From Nymphaea colorata (lineage: Eukaryota; Streptophyta; Magnoliopsida; Nymphaeales; Nymphaeaceae): a stretch of DNA of 36,611 bases. The notes under the pieces are model-generated. The model was not told the DNA's origin and did not search any database. It saw only the letters and a list, made by a program, of their open reading frames with translations. Shown here one piece after another: positions 11,565-23,368 of this stretch. The stretch spans positions 1 through 36,611 of the forward strand of contig NW_022205143.1 of assembly GCF_008831285.2 (NCBI RefSeq), read 5' to 3'. A program made the position numbers and the translations under genes. Numbering within the stretch: position 1 is the stretch's first letter; each line of letters opens with the position of its first letter.

Positions 11565-13049
11565 TCAAATCTCTCCAAGCAGGTCCTCTTCCTAATCTAT
11601 GGAATAATTTGACTCATCTTAATATTATTCTTCATCATCTTACTCATACTCTAACTACTATGATCCCTACTAATCGTTGAGAACCTCTTATTCGTTATCT
11701 TCTTGGTTTTATTCTTGTCTTTCTAATAGATCCGATAAGCATTCTATATTACGATGTTGATATCCCTTTCACTTGAGCCATTGAATTCACCTTCAATTAC
11801 ATAGTTTTCTGGCTTTGTTTATAGTAGCTTGTAAGCCAGCTTGGATGATCCTCAAGTTCATATTTTTCTTCCCATTATACTAGATCCTCAGCTGTAACTA
11901 TTCTATGTTTTGAGCATTAGACAAAAGCTCCTAAGAGTGATTTCCTTTAGATTCATCTTTGATTTCGATAAAGTCTTTTTGTGATTTTTGGTCTTTTTTG
12001 TAGATTTCTCTTCTCTCTTTTGTTTTTTATCATTGAATGCCACAGCTTCTGATATTTAGCCCATGATGGGTGCAACCTGTCGATATGCTTTTAGCTTATG
12101 ACTCAAAGATAGTGCTATAGTCGAATGTTTATAAGATCTAGTTAATCTGCAAAAGTTCCAATGCTTAGTATAATAATTCATTCTATTTTGGGTTTTACTT
12201 TTCTTATTAAGAAACTTACATTTTCTTTTATTTTTTGTTTGATGATCTTTCCAACCTTGAACTATTATTTCTAGTCCCTTTGTCTTCATCATCTGAGTCA
12301 AATGCATTTCTCATGCTTGATTTCTTTTTGCTAGATTATGTCGTTTTTTATTATTTTTATTTTTTTGCAGGCTTCTTCTCTTCCACCCTCTTCTTTATCT
12401 TTTTCTTTTTCTTCATACTTACCTCTTCACTTTATTCCTAACTATCGTTGATGAAGTTAGAATCAGATTCATGTCTAAAATTATCATCGATGATTTCAGC
12501 ATCGCTATTTTTGCGAAAGATCCCATATTGGCTCTCAATTTTGCGGGCAGTTGTACGGCAATGATAATGTGTGCACCTTGGACCGATCTCAAACTAATTG
12601 GGAAATGCTCCAACCAGCATGTAGCCATAGTCTGAATGTGATCGATATGCTTTGTCTCGAATTGCGCTCAGATATTCATGCAGACTGACTAATCCTTTCT
12701 CTCGACAAAATGCAACCAGCTGAGGTTCACCAAGAGTGAGGACATCTATCTTGATGATGCTGGGTTATTCCGAACTTTATTCCACCTTTCTTTCGATGAG
12801 GCTCTCCAAGACTATATTGAGTAGTTATGCATCAACTTCCTGCAGGCCTTACTCATGGTTTCTTTGGTTGATAAAATATTCAATAACCTCGTCGATGCTT
12901 AGCATGCTTAGTATTTTTTGTGGTGGAATTTGCTCCTTTATAGCTTTTTCAATAGCTTTTGCTTACGCTTCATTATTTATTATAAATGAAGCATTTTGCC
13001 TCCAAAATTACATCACCTTATTATGATTGTTAAGCTATAAAAAACTCAT
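11565..13049 (-). CDS. Uncharacterised nuclear-type protein with acidic tail
   Basis: About 490 codons, family not recognised. The N-terminal half is well conserved-looking and folded (SIDEVIEYFINQRNHE, TLGEPQLVAFCREKGLVSLH, AYRSHSDYGYMLVGAFP), with a Cys/His cluster RCTHYHCR that could bind metal. The middle is Lys/Glu/Ser-rich and disordered. A short module reads DLVEWEEKYELEDHPSWLTS, and the tail is a run of Glu/Asp ending EEEDLLGEI before TGA 11565-11567. The first 340 codons (13049 to TGA 12030) are open without any break; continuing homology-free but coding-like sequence downstream requires one-base slips at T4 12089-12092 and T5 11976-11980 plus two others. The acidic tail and basic middle suggest a chromatin or transcription role; this is inference only. 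Confidence 0.55.
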
Positions 13050-13144
13050 GATTGTGGGCCATAGATATTATTTATTAAGTGACTAAACTCTTTAAATGGC
13101 TGATTAATTTTTCGTGAAATCAAATTAATAATTTTATTGGTGAG

Positions 13145-14064
13145 ATGAACAACCCCGAAAGCTCATACCACACACTAGATAGTGCACAATCTACAAGTAT
13201 GATAATCACACAAACATCCCATGGAATATTCATAATACCATACTCCAAGACTAGAGATTAATGTTGATCTGGAGGTCAAGAAGCGAAAATGGTAATCTCA
13301 AAAAAAAGGAGAGAAAGACACCAAGTATGTCACCAAAAGAGGATTCTATATGGACTATGAACTCAAAGTGGCTAAGACTATCCCCTCCACGTTTGCCCAC
13401 GGCACACAAGATGAATGGAATTTCGACAAACTCAAAAAAATGGCAATCAAGAACAAAGTTGATCAAAAATTGACTAAATACACATACCTGGATAGAATTT
13501 AAATGGAGCAAAAAAATAGAAAAAGTCCAGGAATATGCACATACAGCCTTAGAAATCAATCAAAGAGCATGATGCTGAAAATGAAAAACTAAAAAAGCGT
13601 AAGATCAGTGTTGGAGAAAAGATTTACTTTTACAATAATACCGAACGTCTTAGTAACGATAACCCTGGCCCAGGAAACTACTGTCCTCATGATGTCTCTC
13701 CCAAGGAAAGATTAAACAAGACTGATTACAAATTTTGGGTGAAGAAGCATAAAGATTAAGCCTTAACCTTCTTGAAGCGGGACGAGATAAAGCCAGCTCC
13801 GGGAACTCACAGTCCCATGAACACAACTCTTTCAACGTTCGACCACTGGCGACTGAGTTCAAAAAACCAAATAAAAAGCATTACCTTGGCACAGACGCAA
13901 AGTTCGAGTATACGAGATAAAATAAGAAGAAAATAATCGAAAAAAGGCCTGCTCCATCAAGCTACTCTACGACCATCGAATGGAAGGGAAAGGATGTAAG
14001 TCCAAAGAAGACGATTTGGAATGACCTGGTGTGGAAGGGACAGACCCAAGGCATATACCATTGA
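13145..14064 (+). CDS. STPGR (sperm-tail PG-rich repeat) ciliary protein
   Basis: Recognised by repeated Pro-Gly motifs typical of SHIPPO/STPGR proteins that associate with ciliary microtubules: NDNPGPGNYCPHDVSPK, EIKPAPGTHSPMN, RPAPSSYSTTIEWKGKDVSP and, earlier, RKSPGICTYSL. The N-terminal ~45 residues are Ser/Thr-rich. About 300 codons end at TGA 14062-14064. The frame shifts by one base near 13250, 13600 and 13860 without a fitting intron. It is tail-to-tail with the methyltransferase gene, only 29 nt apart. A role as microtubule inner or surface protein of the cilium or cortex is inferred from the repeat family. Confidence 0.75.
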
Positions 14065-14093
14065 TGAATTATCCTTTGATTACTCATTCATTA

Positions 14094-14848
14094 TCAGACT
14101 AATGCATACATCTTAACTTTCTCTAAGTCTTCAGGCCATTGGGTCTGAAGAGATTCTTCATGATCTTGAACCTGCAATCGTAAAATATCTCTTCCATTCA
14201 GTGTCTGTTCTGATTATAGTGCTGTCAGAATAGTCGACTATCTTCTTACTTTACGAGATGTTTTCTTTGATTATGATGAATCCGTTTTGCTTTAGATTCT
14301 TTTTGGCCTTATTCAAGAAGGTGATGGTGTCCTATTCGCGAAGATGAGTCAACGTCCATTGAATCCAGATGCAGCTATATGAACGATGAAAGTTGAATTC
14401 TTGCAATGTTTAACAGTAAAAATTGTCAATCCTTTCATTTTTGAGATTTTCCTTGGCGATTGTAACGAACTTTGGCGTCTGTTCGAGTATATCAATCTTG
14501 ATAAGCTTATGATTACTGATTCGGCATATTTTGCTAAAAGCTACTTTGAGACTCTCCCAATCCCCGCCCCGCAATCCAGAGCATTCTCTAGCCGTTCTAT
14601 TTGCATTTTCTTCAGCATTTTTTATAAGAAAATCCTCGAAAAGTCGATATCAATGTGGTTAACATTTTCCTGTCCTAAAAGCACTCCTTTATTTGTCGCT
14701 TATTGGGTCTGATAACCATAGTATATACCTTCCAAAAATCGCGAGACTTATTGTTCCATTCTTAGTTTTTGGACTTTCTGCTAATCAAAAACAAAATCTT
14801 TTTACAATATTAGCCCTGACTATTTGGTATAATCCGCGCTGGGTTCAT
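14094..14848 (-). CDS. Protein alpha-N-terminal methyltransferase (NTMT1/METTL11-like)
   Basis: SAM-dependent enzyme that methylates the alpha-amino group of proteins starting X-Pro-Lys after Met removal. Motif order fits NTMT1: DFWK, then GVLLGQENVNHIDIDFSR, the SAM-binding motif ALDCGAGIGRVSKELL, IDILEQTPKFVTIAKENL, the active-site region CIWIQWTLTHL, LNKAKKNLKQNGFIIIKEN, and a C-terminal PEDLEKVKMYAL. Introns 14709-14728 and 14497-14516 are each 20 nt and place the motifs in one frame. One further one-base slip sits near the C-terminus (about 14140). The exact start is uncertain: ATG 14848 is used, but a 25-nt intron may lie just downstream. It shares a 71-nt divergent spacer with the next gene. 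Confidence 0.85.
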
Positions 14849-14919
14849 GGATAAAATATATAATTCAGGCTGAAAAACTAACAAAACATACAATTTCTTC
14901 AATAAAAAGAATAATAAAA

Positions 14920-17900
14920 ATGACCACTTTCCAGGCTATTTTTTAAGACTTTCAAAAATACTTTTTTGCGAAATTAATGATCCGATATTATCAAAAAATA
15001 GATAATAAATAACTTAGGATAGATCTAAATGTTTTGCTGTTTAAAGTCTAGTTAAAAGCAGTCGCAACTGCCTAGCAAAAGCCTATAGCCAATCAAGATT
15101 ACACTAAGTACATAGACACCATCCAATCTCGGACTGAGAGGGCCTATAGCTTATCGATGGAATCCTAGTCCATCAAACCAAAAATATTCTACTTTACTTA
15201 TTGATGTAAATAAAAATTGGGGATAGAATTGCCGCAACCTTGGCAAGGAGGATTTGGCCAAATAGATGAAGAGTAAAATATTATAAAAAATCCAGTGCCT
15301 TCCTCAATTAATCGATTTTCTGGTTATTTATATGTACATCATTGAAAAATTGGTTTAGTGGAAATATTTTGGAGTTCATTTATGGATTTTTCATATATTA
15401 AGCATGGAAAATAAGGATCATTTTCGACCCAAAGAAGAATTGAGAAGTATTAAGATATAGCACCTGATACATAAAAAGCATATCGATGAGGTTAATTAGC
15501 GAGACTTGCCTTTCGTGCTGGAAAACATACAAAATATCCTCAACAACTTATTCTAAATTTACGGCGGATCCCATTTTAGTAAATGCTTCAATAGAATCAT
15601 CATATGTTAGGCAAATTAATCAATAAAGACAATTAGATTCTGCATTAGAACTCTCGTTTATCTAAATCATAATCAATTGATGCAAAGTAGGGTCTCAGGA
15701 AGTAAATTTAGTAATTTATAAAAATACAGCTATTGAATCAATATCTTCTTGACATTTAATTGATCATGACAACAGTATAATGGATAAGAGGAAAAAATAT
15801 ATCAAAATACTTAACTATCTTGCACGAAAGGATACTGGCATGCAAAGAAAAGGTTGATGTATAGGAATTAGTAAAATAGATTGATTATTTCCATGATTTT
15901 TGTATTGTCAATGCCAAAATGCTTGAAGATAAGGAATAATATCGGCAGAGTGCTAACTCTAAAATTGACCAATATTCTCAAAAGTCAGATAAAAGTAGTA
16001 AAAGATCTTAGAAAAAGAGCAATAGCTAGCCAAATAGATAGTCAATTTAGGCCAAAGTAAGCGAAAAAGATAAAGAAAATGCATATCAGTACATCAAGTT
16101 GTATTAGTCAAGGATGGACATGAATCTTACTCATTGCAAGCTAAAAAAATATCTGAAATATGTTCCATTTGAAGAATCAAGATTATAACAATTAAAGCTT
16201 TAGGCACTGTTATTTTAGAATGAGATGAATGTAGTCCGGTAATTATCAACGAAAAATTGTTAGTTTTTACTATAATTGAAGATAAAATTTGACTTGCATC
16301 CAGAAAAATATTAAATGATCAAATACAGTTCAGTTCCTTTAAGCCATATTGATGAAGAATGGACACTTGTATTTGAATATGAAAGCTTAAAAGGAGATAG
16401 AAGCTTTTCTAAAATTAACTGCAATGGTTAGATTTGCATTTCCATGTAAAGCCTTTGGTCCTTTAAAAGCAGGAAACTGATATATTCGTTTTTGTATTAC
16501 TTTGCCAGCACAATTATGTAGCTGGAAAGTTTAAACATGCATCAATGCGACTTTATCTATGAAATTTCATCAAATTCGGAAATAGATTCTTTATGATTGA
16601 TCTTGAACATGTCTATATTGTAAAATGGAAGCCTTAAAATCGTCATTGCATAAAACTTTACAAGCAAATGTTTCGTTGCTGGCTTAAAAATCCATCTGGG
16701 GAAAAGCTTGCTCACCTTCTCAATTTTAACTTCAACAAGATTAAGAATGATTATTAATAATAGTTGAAAAGTCTTAGAATCCAGAATAAGTTTTAGAGTT
16801 TGCAATAAGTCTTTGCTTGAAGTAGATGGGAAGGAATATGAAATCTAGCCACCATAATCAGTTTTGCAAAATTGTTAAAAGACTTTTTAAGTTCGGTCAT
16901 CAAAATGTGATGATTGATAAAGAATTTATGTATATTAAATAACTTTTAGATGATAATAACTATGGTCGCTTTTACGAAACCTTTATTAGATAATTAAAGA
17001 AAATTTATCATTTCTATAACAGTAATCCCATGAAGGACTATGATAAGATTGGCCAACAATGCTGCCTCCTTTCTCACCATTTAGCAGATTTTTAAGGCAA
17101 GGAATACTTAGGCTTGTTAAGGAATAAGAGTATCTTCATGATTGAATACTTTGAGCTTTCTTAGCAGTCAGGATATATTCAAAATCTCATAAAATTCTCA
17201 CAGACGAAGGAAAAGGGGTATGATCGGGATATCTTGATATCTTGTGAGGACAATAACTCTGAAGCTACTTTGAAAACAATAGCTAGTAGGGATCGATATG
17301 TCTTCAATTTTATTGCATAATCTTTGCAAACACTTGAGTAAATGGAGTAAAGGGGCTTTCTGATGGTAAATATAGGAGTAGACACTTTCGCACAAGTTGG
17401 AGAGCAATTTAAATGGAAAAACTTCATATATATCTTTAAGCTTTAGCCTGACCATCAAGATAAAAGATATTACCCCACAGAATAGCTCTTTGCCATTGAT
17501 CAGGAATTAGTTTCTAATTCAGTTAAACTCTTATTAGCTCTTTTGATTGAGTAGAAATCTGAGATTCGTGATAAAATTTTCAATCCTATTTTATTGAGAA
17601 AGATAAATGAAGCTCTTTTTGGTCGAGAAAGCAAACAGACAACTATAAATAGGCCAAAAAATAAATGCCTCGAATAGAGACAAGGCTCAAGAGAAGAAAT
17701 GAATCAAAGAATCGTCTTAAGATTGATTAAATAATAAGCAAGGGCTATCCATGTTCAACAATTCAAGAAAATTGCATAAGAAATATTTTCAATCTTTTAA
17801 CCAAAAGATGGTGTATTACCAAAGACTCGAGATTAAATAAGGCAAAAGTAGCCTCGCAATTTTTATTAGATTCGAAGAATCCTTGATAGTTGCAGGTCAG

Positions 17901-17926
17901 ATATTATATTGCAAAGTTACAAATGA
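14920..17926 (+). CDS. Large uncharacterised helical protein, ~990 codons
   Basis: No family recognised. From ATG 14920 to TGA 17924-17926 the glutamate-code reading is dense and coding-like throughout: helical, rich in Leu/Ile/Phe/Lys, with repeated alpha-solenoid character (PQLIDFLVIYMYIIEKLVEW, RFCIRTLVYLNHNQL, LKKIYHFYNSNPMKDYD, NFIYIFKLEPDHQDKRYY). A 20-nt intron at 16790-16809 joins two long frames. The frame slips by one base at the A5 runs 15180-15184 and 15720-15724 and near 16575. Hydrophobic segments around the first third may be membrane-associated, but no clear multi-pass pattern is seen. A giant-channel regulatory region or a scaffolding solenoid are both possible; I would not assign either. 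Confidence 0.6.
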
Positions 17927-17972
17927 TCTTTCTAATTAATATTGATAAAATAATATCTATAAAAATCACTTT

Positions 17973-18507
17973 TCAGTTGAGCTGCCTTTGAAGCCTCTTG
18001 TATGCTTTTGCCTTCTTCTCCTATTCCTCCACCTCCTTTTTTGAAAATTTTGAAAAAGTCAAGTGAGAGTTTTCGGAACTTACAAACCGTTCGAGCAAAC
18101 TCGCCTTCTTTTGGGCCAAGTAGTCATGAATATCTTGGCGGAATGCCGGAAGGAAGGCTCGGTTGCATTTGTCCGCTTGAGATTTTATTAGTATTGATGT
18201 TGTATTTAGTTAACATAAGCTTCATGCTGCATCTTTTTTTCAGCCTTCGCGATTTTTGCCTTTTCCGAGGCCTCCTTTTCGCATTTTTGGTTGTTTTCTT
18301 TGATGTGGGCTGACTAGATTCTGTGGGTAAATCCATCAAAAATCTTTCTTCATCGATACTGAGGGTGGCAAAATCAAAATCAAAATCATCTTTAGACTTT
18401 TACTAAAATGGTTCTTCTGAATAACTGAAGGCGCGATCTCGGGTAAAGAGGGCTACATTGTTGAAGGGTTCGTAGATGTTTCGGTCGATGAGGTACTGTT
18501 GGTTCAT
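17973..18507 (-). CDS. Coiled-coil hypothetical protein
   Basis: About 175 codons. N-terminus MNQQYLIDRNIYEPFNNVAL, an Asp/Phe-rich patch, then a charged helix (CEKEASEKAKIAKAEKKMQH) and a C-terminal helix (DIHDYLAQKKASLLERFVSS, EEEEKKAKAYKRLQRQLN) to TGA 17973-17975. Two one-base slips, in the A-rich stretch near 18283 and near 18205, separate the segments; a 17-nt intron could replace the first. No domain recognised. The pattern of N-terminal PYE-like turn followed by coiled coil resembles small ciliary or cytoskeletal proteins, but this is weak. It is tail-to-tail with the large unknown gene, 46 nt apart. Confidence 0.5.
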
Positions 18508-18851
18508 TTGTATTTGTGGATAAGTTGAAGAAATAAGATTATGTAAGCATATAACATTAAAATATAAACCTGCTTTCAAAACTAGTCAGTAATTAAACTC
18601 GCTTGTTTTTTAAGATCCTTAAATATGAATCAATCAAACAGCTAAAAACCCTTTTACATCAAATATTGAAGACTGTTGCCACTTCCAGCCCACTAAAATT
18701 TAAACGAATGATTTTGACAAAACAGTCATCTGTTTAAGTCACTTTTACCTTTATAGAACAAATATCATAAAAATATCTCCTAACACTTTATCAACTGAAC
18801 ATCCAATAATTTCTTTAGTATTTTTCATATATTATATTGATATAGAAGTAA
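18508..18851. other. Divergent intergenic region
   Basis: About 340 AT-rich bases between the starts of the coiled-coil gene (minus) and the hydrolase gene (plus). No coding sequence, RNA gene or repeat is evident; it presumably holds both promoters. Confidence 0.5.
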
Positions 18852-19843
18852 ATGAATAACCAGTCAGTGTCAAAAGCATCTAACTAGGCAAAATCATTGA
18901 AGCTGAATTCCATGGAGGAAACGAATTGGCAAAAGATAATCAACGGGATAGTTCGTCCTCCACGCTCTAATTATAAATAAGGCGCACTGGGTAAAGTTGA
19001 GGAAATTTAGGGTCCCGAACATTCATATTAAACTAAACGAAATATACAAGAAAAGAAGCAGTGATCAACCATAAAGGAAAAAACATTATCTTGACCAGCT
19101 ACGAACCATAATATACGAACGGGTGGATCATCCTATATCTGCATGGCAATTCTTCCTCGAAACTTTAAGCTACTTGCCTTCTTCGGTATATGCCTTGCCG
19201 GTTCTCCCTTGCGTCATTCGATTTCATTGGATGTGGACATAACATGGAAGCCGATACCATCAGCCTTGGAGTCAGAGAAGCGCAACAGGTCGAAACTGTT
19301 TGCAACTATCTCACGCTACAAAAATTTAGAGTAGTATTATGGGGACGCAGTATGGGTGCTGCTACTGCATTGAAATACGGAAAAGCTCCAATAATTGTTG
19401 CAGATTCTTCCTTCTATTCTTTTAAAAAACTGTGCATTCAAAAAGCCAAATAAAGATCCCCAAAATACTTACCTAATTGTCTCATAAGCTGTCTCTTTCC
19501 GTGTGTATACGCGAAGCTGCGTTCAGATATCAAGGAAAGAGCAGATTACGACATCACTTAGCTGTAGATAATTAATGATATCAGCAAGATTAGCCAGTAA
19601 ACGCTGATTGTCTTCATGAATGGAGATGAGGACCAACTGATTGATAAGATAAACTCATAGAAGCTTTATAATTCGTTTAAAGGAAGAAGGAAATATCTTG
19701 AAATTTTCGAAGGAACTCACAATACTAGAAGGCCTTCATAGACCATTTAACAAATCATGAGATATATTGTAAGTTATATCGATGAGGAAGAATCCACAAA
19801 TAAAGAAGATGCTATCGATGACATTCAAATTATTGTCAAGTGA
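18852..19843 (+). CDS. Alpha/beta hydrolase (serine hydrolase, Bem46/ABHD17-like)
   Basis: About 330 aa. N-terminal ~60 residues are polar. The fold begins at KNIILTSYEP; the oxyanion strand motif is WIILYLHGNSSS, and DFIGCGHN follows. The nucleophile elbow is LWGRSMGAATAL, with G-x-S-x-G. Later come IVFMNGDEDQLID (catalytic Asp region) and FEGTHNTRRPS (catalytic His), so the Ser-Asp-His triad is complete. Family members hydrolyse esters, including depalmitoylation of proteins; the substrate here is unknown. One TAA in SSKL(E)ATCLL fits the family Glu. A single one-base slip lies in the A4 run at 19051-19054; the rest is open to TGA 19841-19843. Confidence 0.85.
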
Positions 19844-20067
19844 GTGATGAAAAAAGGCATTTTTTCATACCAGCTGCTGATAAGCATATTTTTCAGCTTT
19901 TATCTTTTTTTAAAAATAATTGAAAGTTAGTTTAGCTTATTAAGTTGTCTTTATTATTGGGATTATACATAGTCGACAAGTAAATCAGCACATCCCACAT
20001 ACTATGCATGTGTTAGTCTTTATTGATAAACAAAAAATCACGGGAAGTGAATACTACATTTATAATA

Positions 20068-21764
20068 TCAATTGTAATCTTCCTTCACATCCAGGAAGGG
20101 GTGAAGCAACGCTTCTTGAGCCTTGATCCTTTCGGCTGGATTCTTCCTTATCAGTTTATCGATAAAATCTTTTGCTACCTATGACATGGTTTCCGGATAT
20201 ATAAGGGTCTAATTTTCAACCTAGAATAACATAAAGTATACGTTCAATATCTTTTTCATGGTCTACTTTCTACTTATATGGTAAAAGGGCGCTTTTCCTG
20301 TCAAGACTTCATATGTAAGAACACCTAGGCACCATAAATCAACGGTCATATCGTACTATACACCTTATAAGATTTCAGGAGCCACATAATCGAAGGTCCC
20401 GCAATAGTTTTTCTCCGTTCATTACAGATGGCTGCCCAACCGAAATCACACAATTTGTATACGTTCTGCATATGATTTTATCTACATTGGAGATGACTAT
20501 ATTTTAAGGCTTGATGTCTCGGTGGGCTATGCCTATATCATGAAGGTAATCTATGGCTAAAGTTATCTGTCTTATGATTCCAGCTGCTTCTGCTTCGTGC
20601 AATTTCTCTTTTTTGAGTTTTTGGTAAAGGGTTCCTCCGTCCATATATTCTAGCACTATGTAAAGATGAGTCTTATCATCAAAAAACCCATACATCTATA
20701 AAATATTTGCATTTTGAGGCAGCTCTGAATCCTAAGTTCGAGGGTAAGCTGCTCAACCATCATATTCGATTTTATGAGCGTTTTTGGTATCTTTTTTAAC
20801 GCGAATAAGCTATTTGTCCTTTTGTGTCTAACTAGATTGACGCATCCGAATTTTCCCTCTCCTAATTTTTTATCAAGCGCAAATTCATCGATGAGTTGGT
20901 TTTATTGGGGATAACCGCTGAAACTTTGCGTTTTATGTTAGAGATAGAGGTGAGACTGCTGATGGCGGGCTTGTCGTGATCCTTTTCCTTGGATTTACCT
21001 TGTTCGATGAGGGGGGAGGAGTTGAAGCGGCTCTAATAGTTGGCTTTGTCAATTTTGGGTGTAAGGTAGTAGTTTGTTTCCTCTTTTTGGGGCCTCTTGA
21101 ATCCCAAATCTTCTTTCTACTTTTTATTATCTAGGTGTAAAAAGGTGGGCGATTTATACTGATTGACGTTTTTGAGTAGATCCTTATTGTCCTTACCATC
21201 TTTGTTGGTCGTCTTACGCAGTTCTTCGATCATCAGTTTATTCTTATTTATTTTTTCATTAAGGCGTTCATATTCCTTTAGACTTTTGGACTCGTTGATG
21301 AGATCCATGCCCTTTCTGTTCTGCGGACCGCGATAGGTTTCGTATTTATTATTTTTGCTGCCGGTTGGGAAATCTCTATCGTATATATCCCCGGAGTATG
21401 CATAATCGGGTATGAGTGTTTCGCTATAGGCCTTGGCGGGCTTGTAGGTCATGGTTTGCCTGAGAAAATCGGTGAGTTTATTGCCTTTATCTTCTTCTGT
21501 GTCGAGGAGGTTGGCTCGTTGGAGTTTGTTGAGATACTTGGAGTTCATGGTGACGCGTAGTGAGGCGGTCTAGTCGGCCACTTTCTTGATGTTGTCGAAT
21601 TCTCGGAAGTTCGATGTGTAGAGGTGGTTGTCCCTGGTGGGCAGATCCTGCGGTTGCATCGGCGAGTCATATTATACGAATTTGTTGGGGCTTTTCTTGA
21701 AATTTATCTACATCCTCTCTCCTACTTTCAGTTCCTTCGGGGAATAGGCAAATCGGTCCTTCAT
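20068..21764 (-). CDS. Aurora-type Ser/Thr protein kinase with long N-terminal extension
   Basis: The C-terminal half is a kinase domain: LGEGKFGCVNLVRHK, FALKKI, LPQNANILEMYGFFDDKTH, IVLEYMDGGTLYQKL, HRDIKP(E)N, LCDFGWAA, TICGTFDYVAPEILEGVEYD, VDLWCLGVLTYE, LIRKNPAERI. DFGWAA and CGT-DY-PE-EG are Aurora hallmarks. The TAA at 20504-20506 is the invariant Glu of HRDIKPEN. The ~285-residue N-terminus (start 21764, MKDRFAYSPKEL) is polar with a coiled coil (KSLKEYERLNEKINKNK) and is much longer than in typical Auroras. Introns: 20466-20485 (20 nt) and 20221-20241 (21 nt). One-base slips occur near 20404, 20090, 20720 and 20955; after intron removal the total length is still a multiple of three. 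The end is taken as HPFLDVKEDYN with TGA 20068-20070. Confidence 0.85.
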
Positions 21765-22086
21765 TGATAACTTAAATAATATATTAAAGTTATCCATAGC
21801 AACGAACGAAATTATGAACATAAGCAATTGCGTCAAATGATGGCTGAAAATATTCCCTTCCATATGTGAACCATCCTGTAGCTACCGATATTGATTGATG
21901 GATATGATCGAAGTGGCCTAAACTTGAAAAAATAGTAAAAATTGATCAACCATTAAAAAATGAAAAAACGACAATAAACAGGATATAAGTATGGAATCGA
22001 AGATGGGAGGAAAAGATATGGTGATTCTGTTTGAGAAAGTGAGAGTTAATGATGTGAGTGTAAAGATTATAATATTCTTCTTCTGA
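21765..22086. other. Divergent intergenic region
   Basis: About 320 AT-rich bases between the Aurora-type kinase (minus) and a coiled-coil gene (plus). I see no gene or repeat in it; presumably promoters for both. Confidence 0.5.
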
Positions 22087-23137
22087 ATGGAAAATCTATC
22101 GAACTCTCCTCTCCTAATCCTGCGTCAAAACAACAGCAAATTCAAGGCAAAGCAGCGTCAGTTGAACCGTCGCATCAAAAACAAGCAGCACTTGCGGGAG
22201 TAGATCTACTCCAACCACAATATCTTTCAATCCAGCATCAACCTCTACCGAAACATGACCGCGCAGAACCTCATATGGGATAAAAACTACAATTATAAGT
22301 GCGTCATCAATAGCATCAAAGAGGAAAACAATTCACTCAAAGCAAGGATATGGAACGTAGAAAAAGAGAATAGAAAAATGGAAAGACAGATCGACTCGTG
22401 GAATCTCAATTAATGCCAGTCAAATAGCTTGGCAAAAAAACCGTATATCGACATGGCCACTGTGGAAAAGGTTGTAGCTGATCAGGATTACAATATCGTC
22501 AGTCTCAAAATGCAAATTTTTTAACTCGAAAAAGATCTGGCGACAAGGTCCAAGTATATGATGCCATTCTCTAAAGGAATAAACAAACCTCAAAGATCAT
22601 CAGTGTCTTTAACCATGAGATTGCAGATAAAAAAATAGAAATTTGCTAGTTTATCGAAGTAGAAAATGGGCAAAACGCAAGGGGATTTGAAAAAGGGTAT
22701 AAGGAAAGATGAGTGTAAAGATCCTGCACAGAATCAGAGCCTAGACCTTATTGCCAAGAATACTGAGATTAAAAAGAAATCCAAGAGTAGTATTGAGGCT
22801 GATTTGGCCTCCATAGCTCATGAGTGCGAATTGCAGAAAAACATTACATACCAGGAAATAGAGCGTCTTAATGAATAGACCAGGCGTATGAAGCGAAGAG
22901 GACGGAGGCATCAACATCGAACGCGAAAAATTAAAATTGGCTGAGCGCAACCGCCTCGATTATTAATGCTACATGCAGAACCAAATGGGAGATTTCATCA
23001 AGGCCAAAATGCCCCTCCAGCTCGAAATATAACGCCTCAAGGATACCCTCGCCAATTTGAAGCCGGCCGTGAAGAGGACCTCAGAAAAAAATTATTTCAA
23101 ACGAATGAATATTTATATTTCTATGGTATTGTCTTGA
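22087..23137 (+). CDS. Coiled-coil protein, ~350 aa
   Basis: Starts MENLSNSPLLILRQNNSKFK and is largely coiled coil: RQLNRRIKNKQHLREEIYSN, NSIKEENNSLKARIWNVEKE, VEKVVADQDYNIVSLKMQIF, AHECELQKNITYQEIERLNE, and after a one-base slip near 22890, INIEREKLKLAERNRLDYE and LQLEIERLKDTLANLKPAVK. TGA at 23135-23137. The pattern of short coiled-coil blocks with basic patches is typical of ciliary docking or basal-body proteins, but no family is recognised. Higher GC and strong codon regularity than its flanks support coding. Confidence 0.65.
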
Positions 23138-23368
23138 TTGTATGGTTAAACAAAATTAAATGTGCTAAGGTGCTATCGTCATGGAGTCTATAATTATGTG
23201 ATGATGGTATAACAAAAGAAGGAGTTTATTTTAGGATTGATAGAATTTAGTGTTTGATGTGAATAAAACAGTCTGCTGATCATAGCGGGGACTATTTGAT
23301 CAGTAGTTAAGATTTGTATTGAAAATTGATATTATGGTGCCTATTTTCCTGCTCTTTCACCGCATGTT

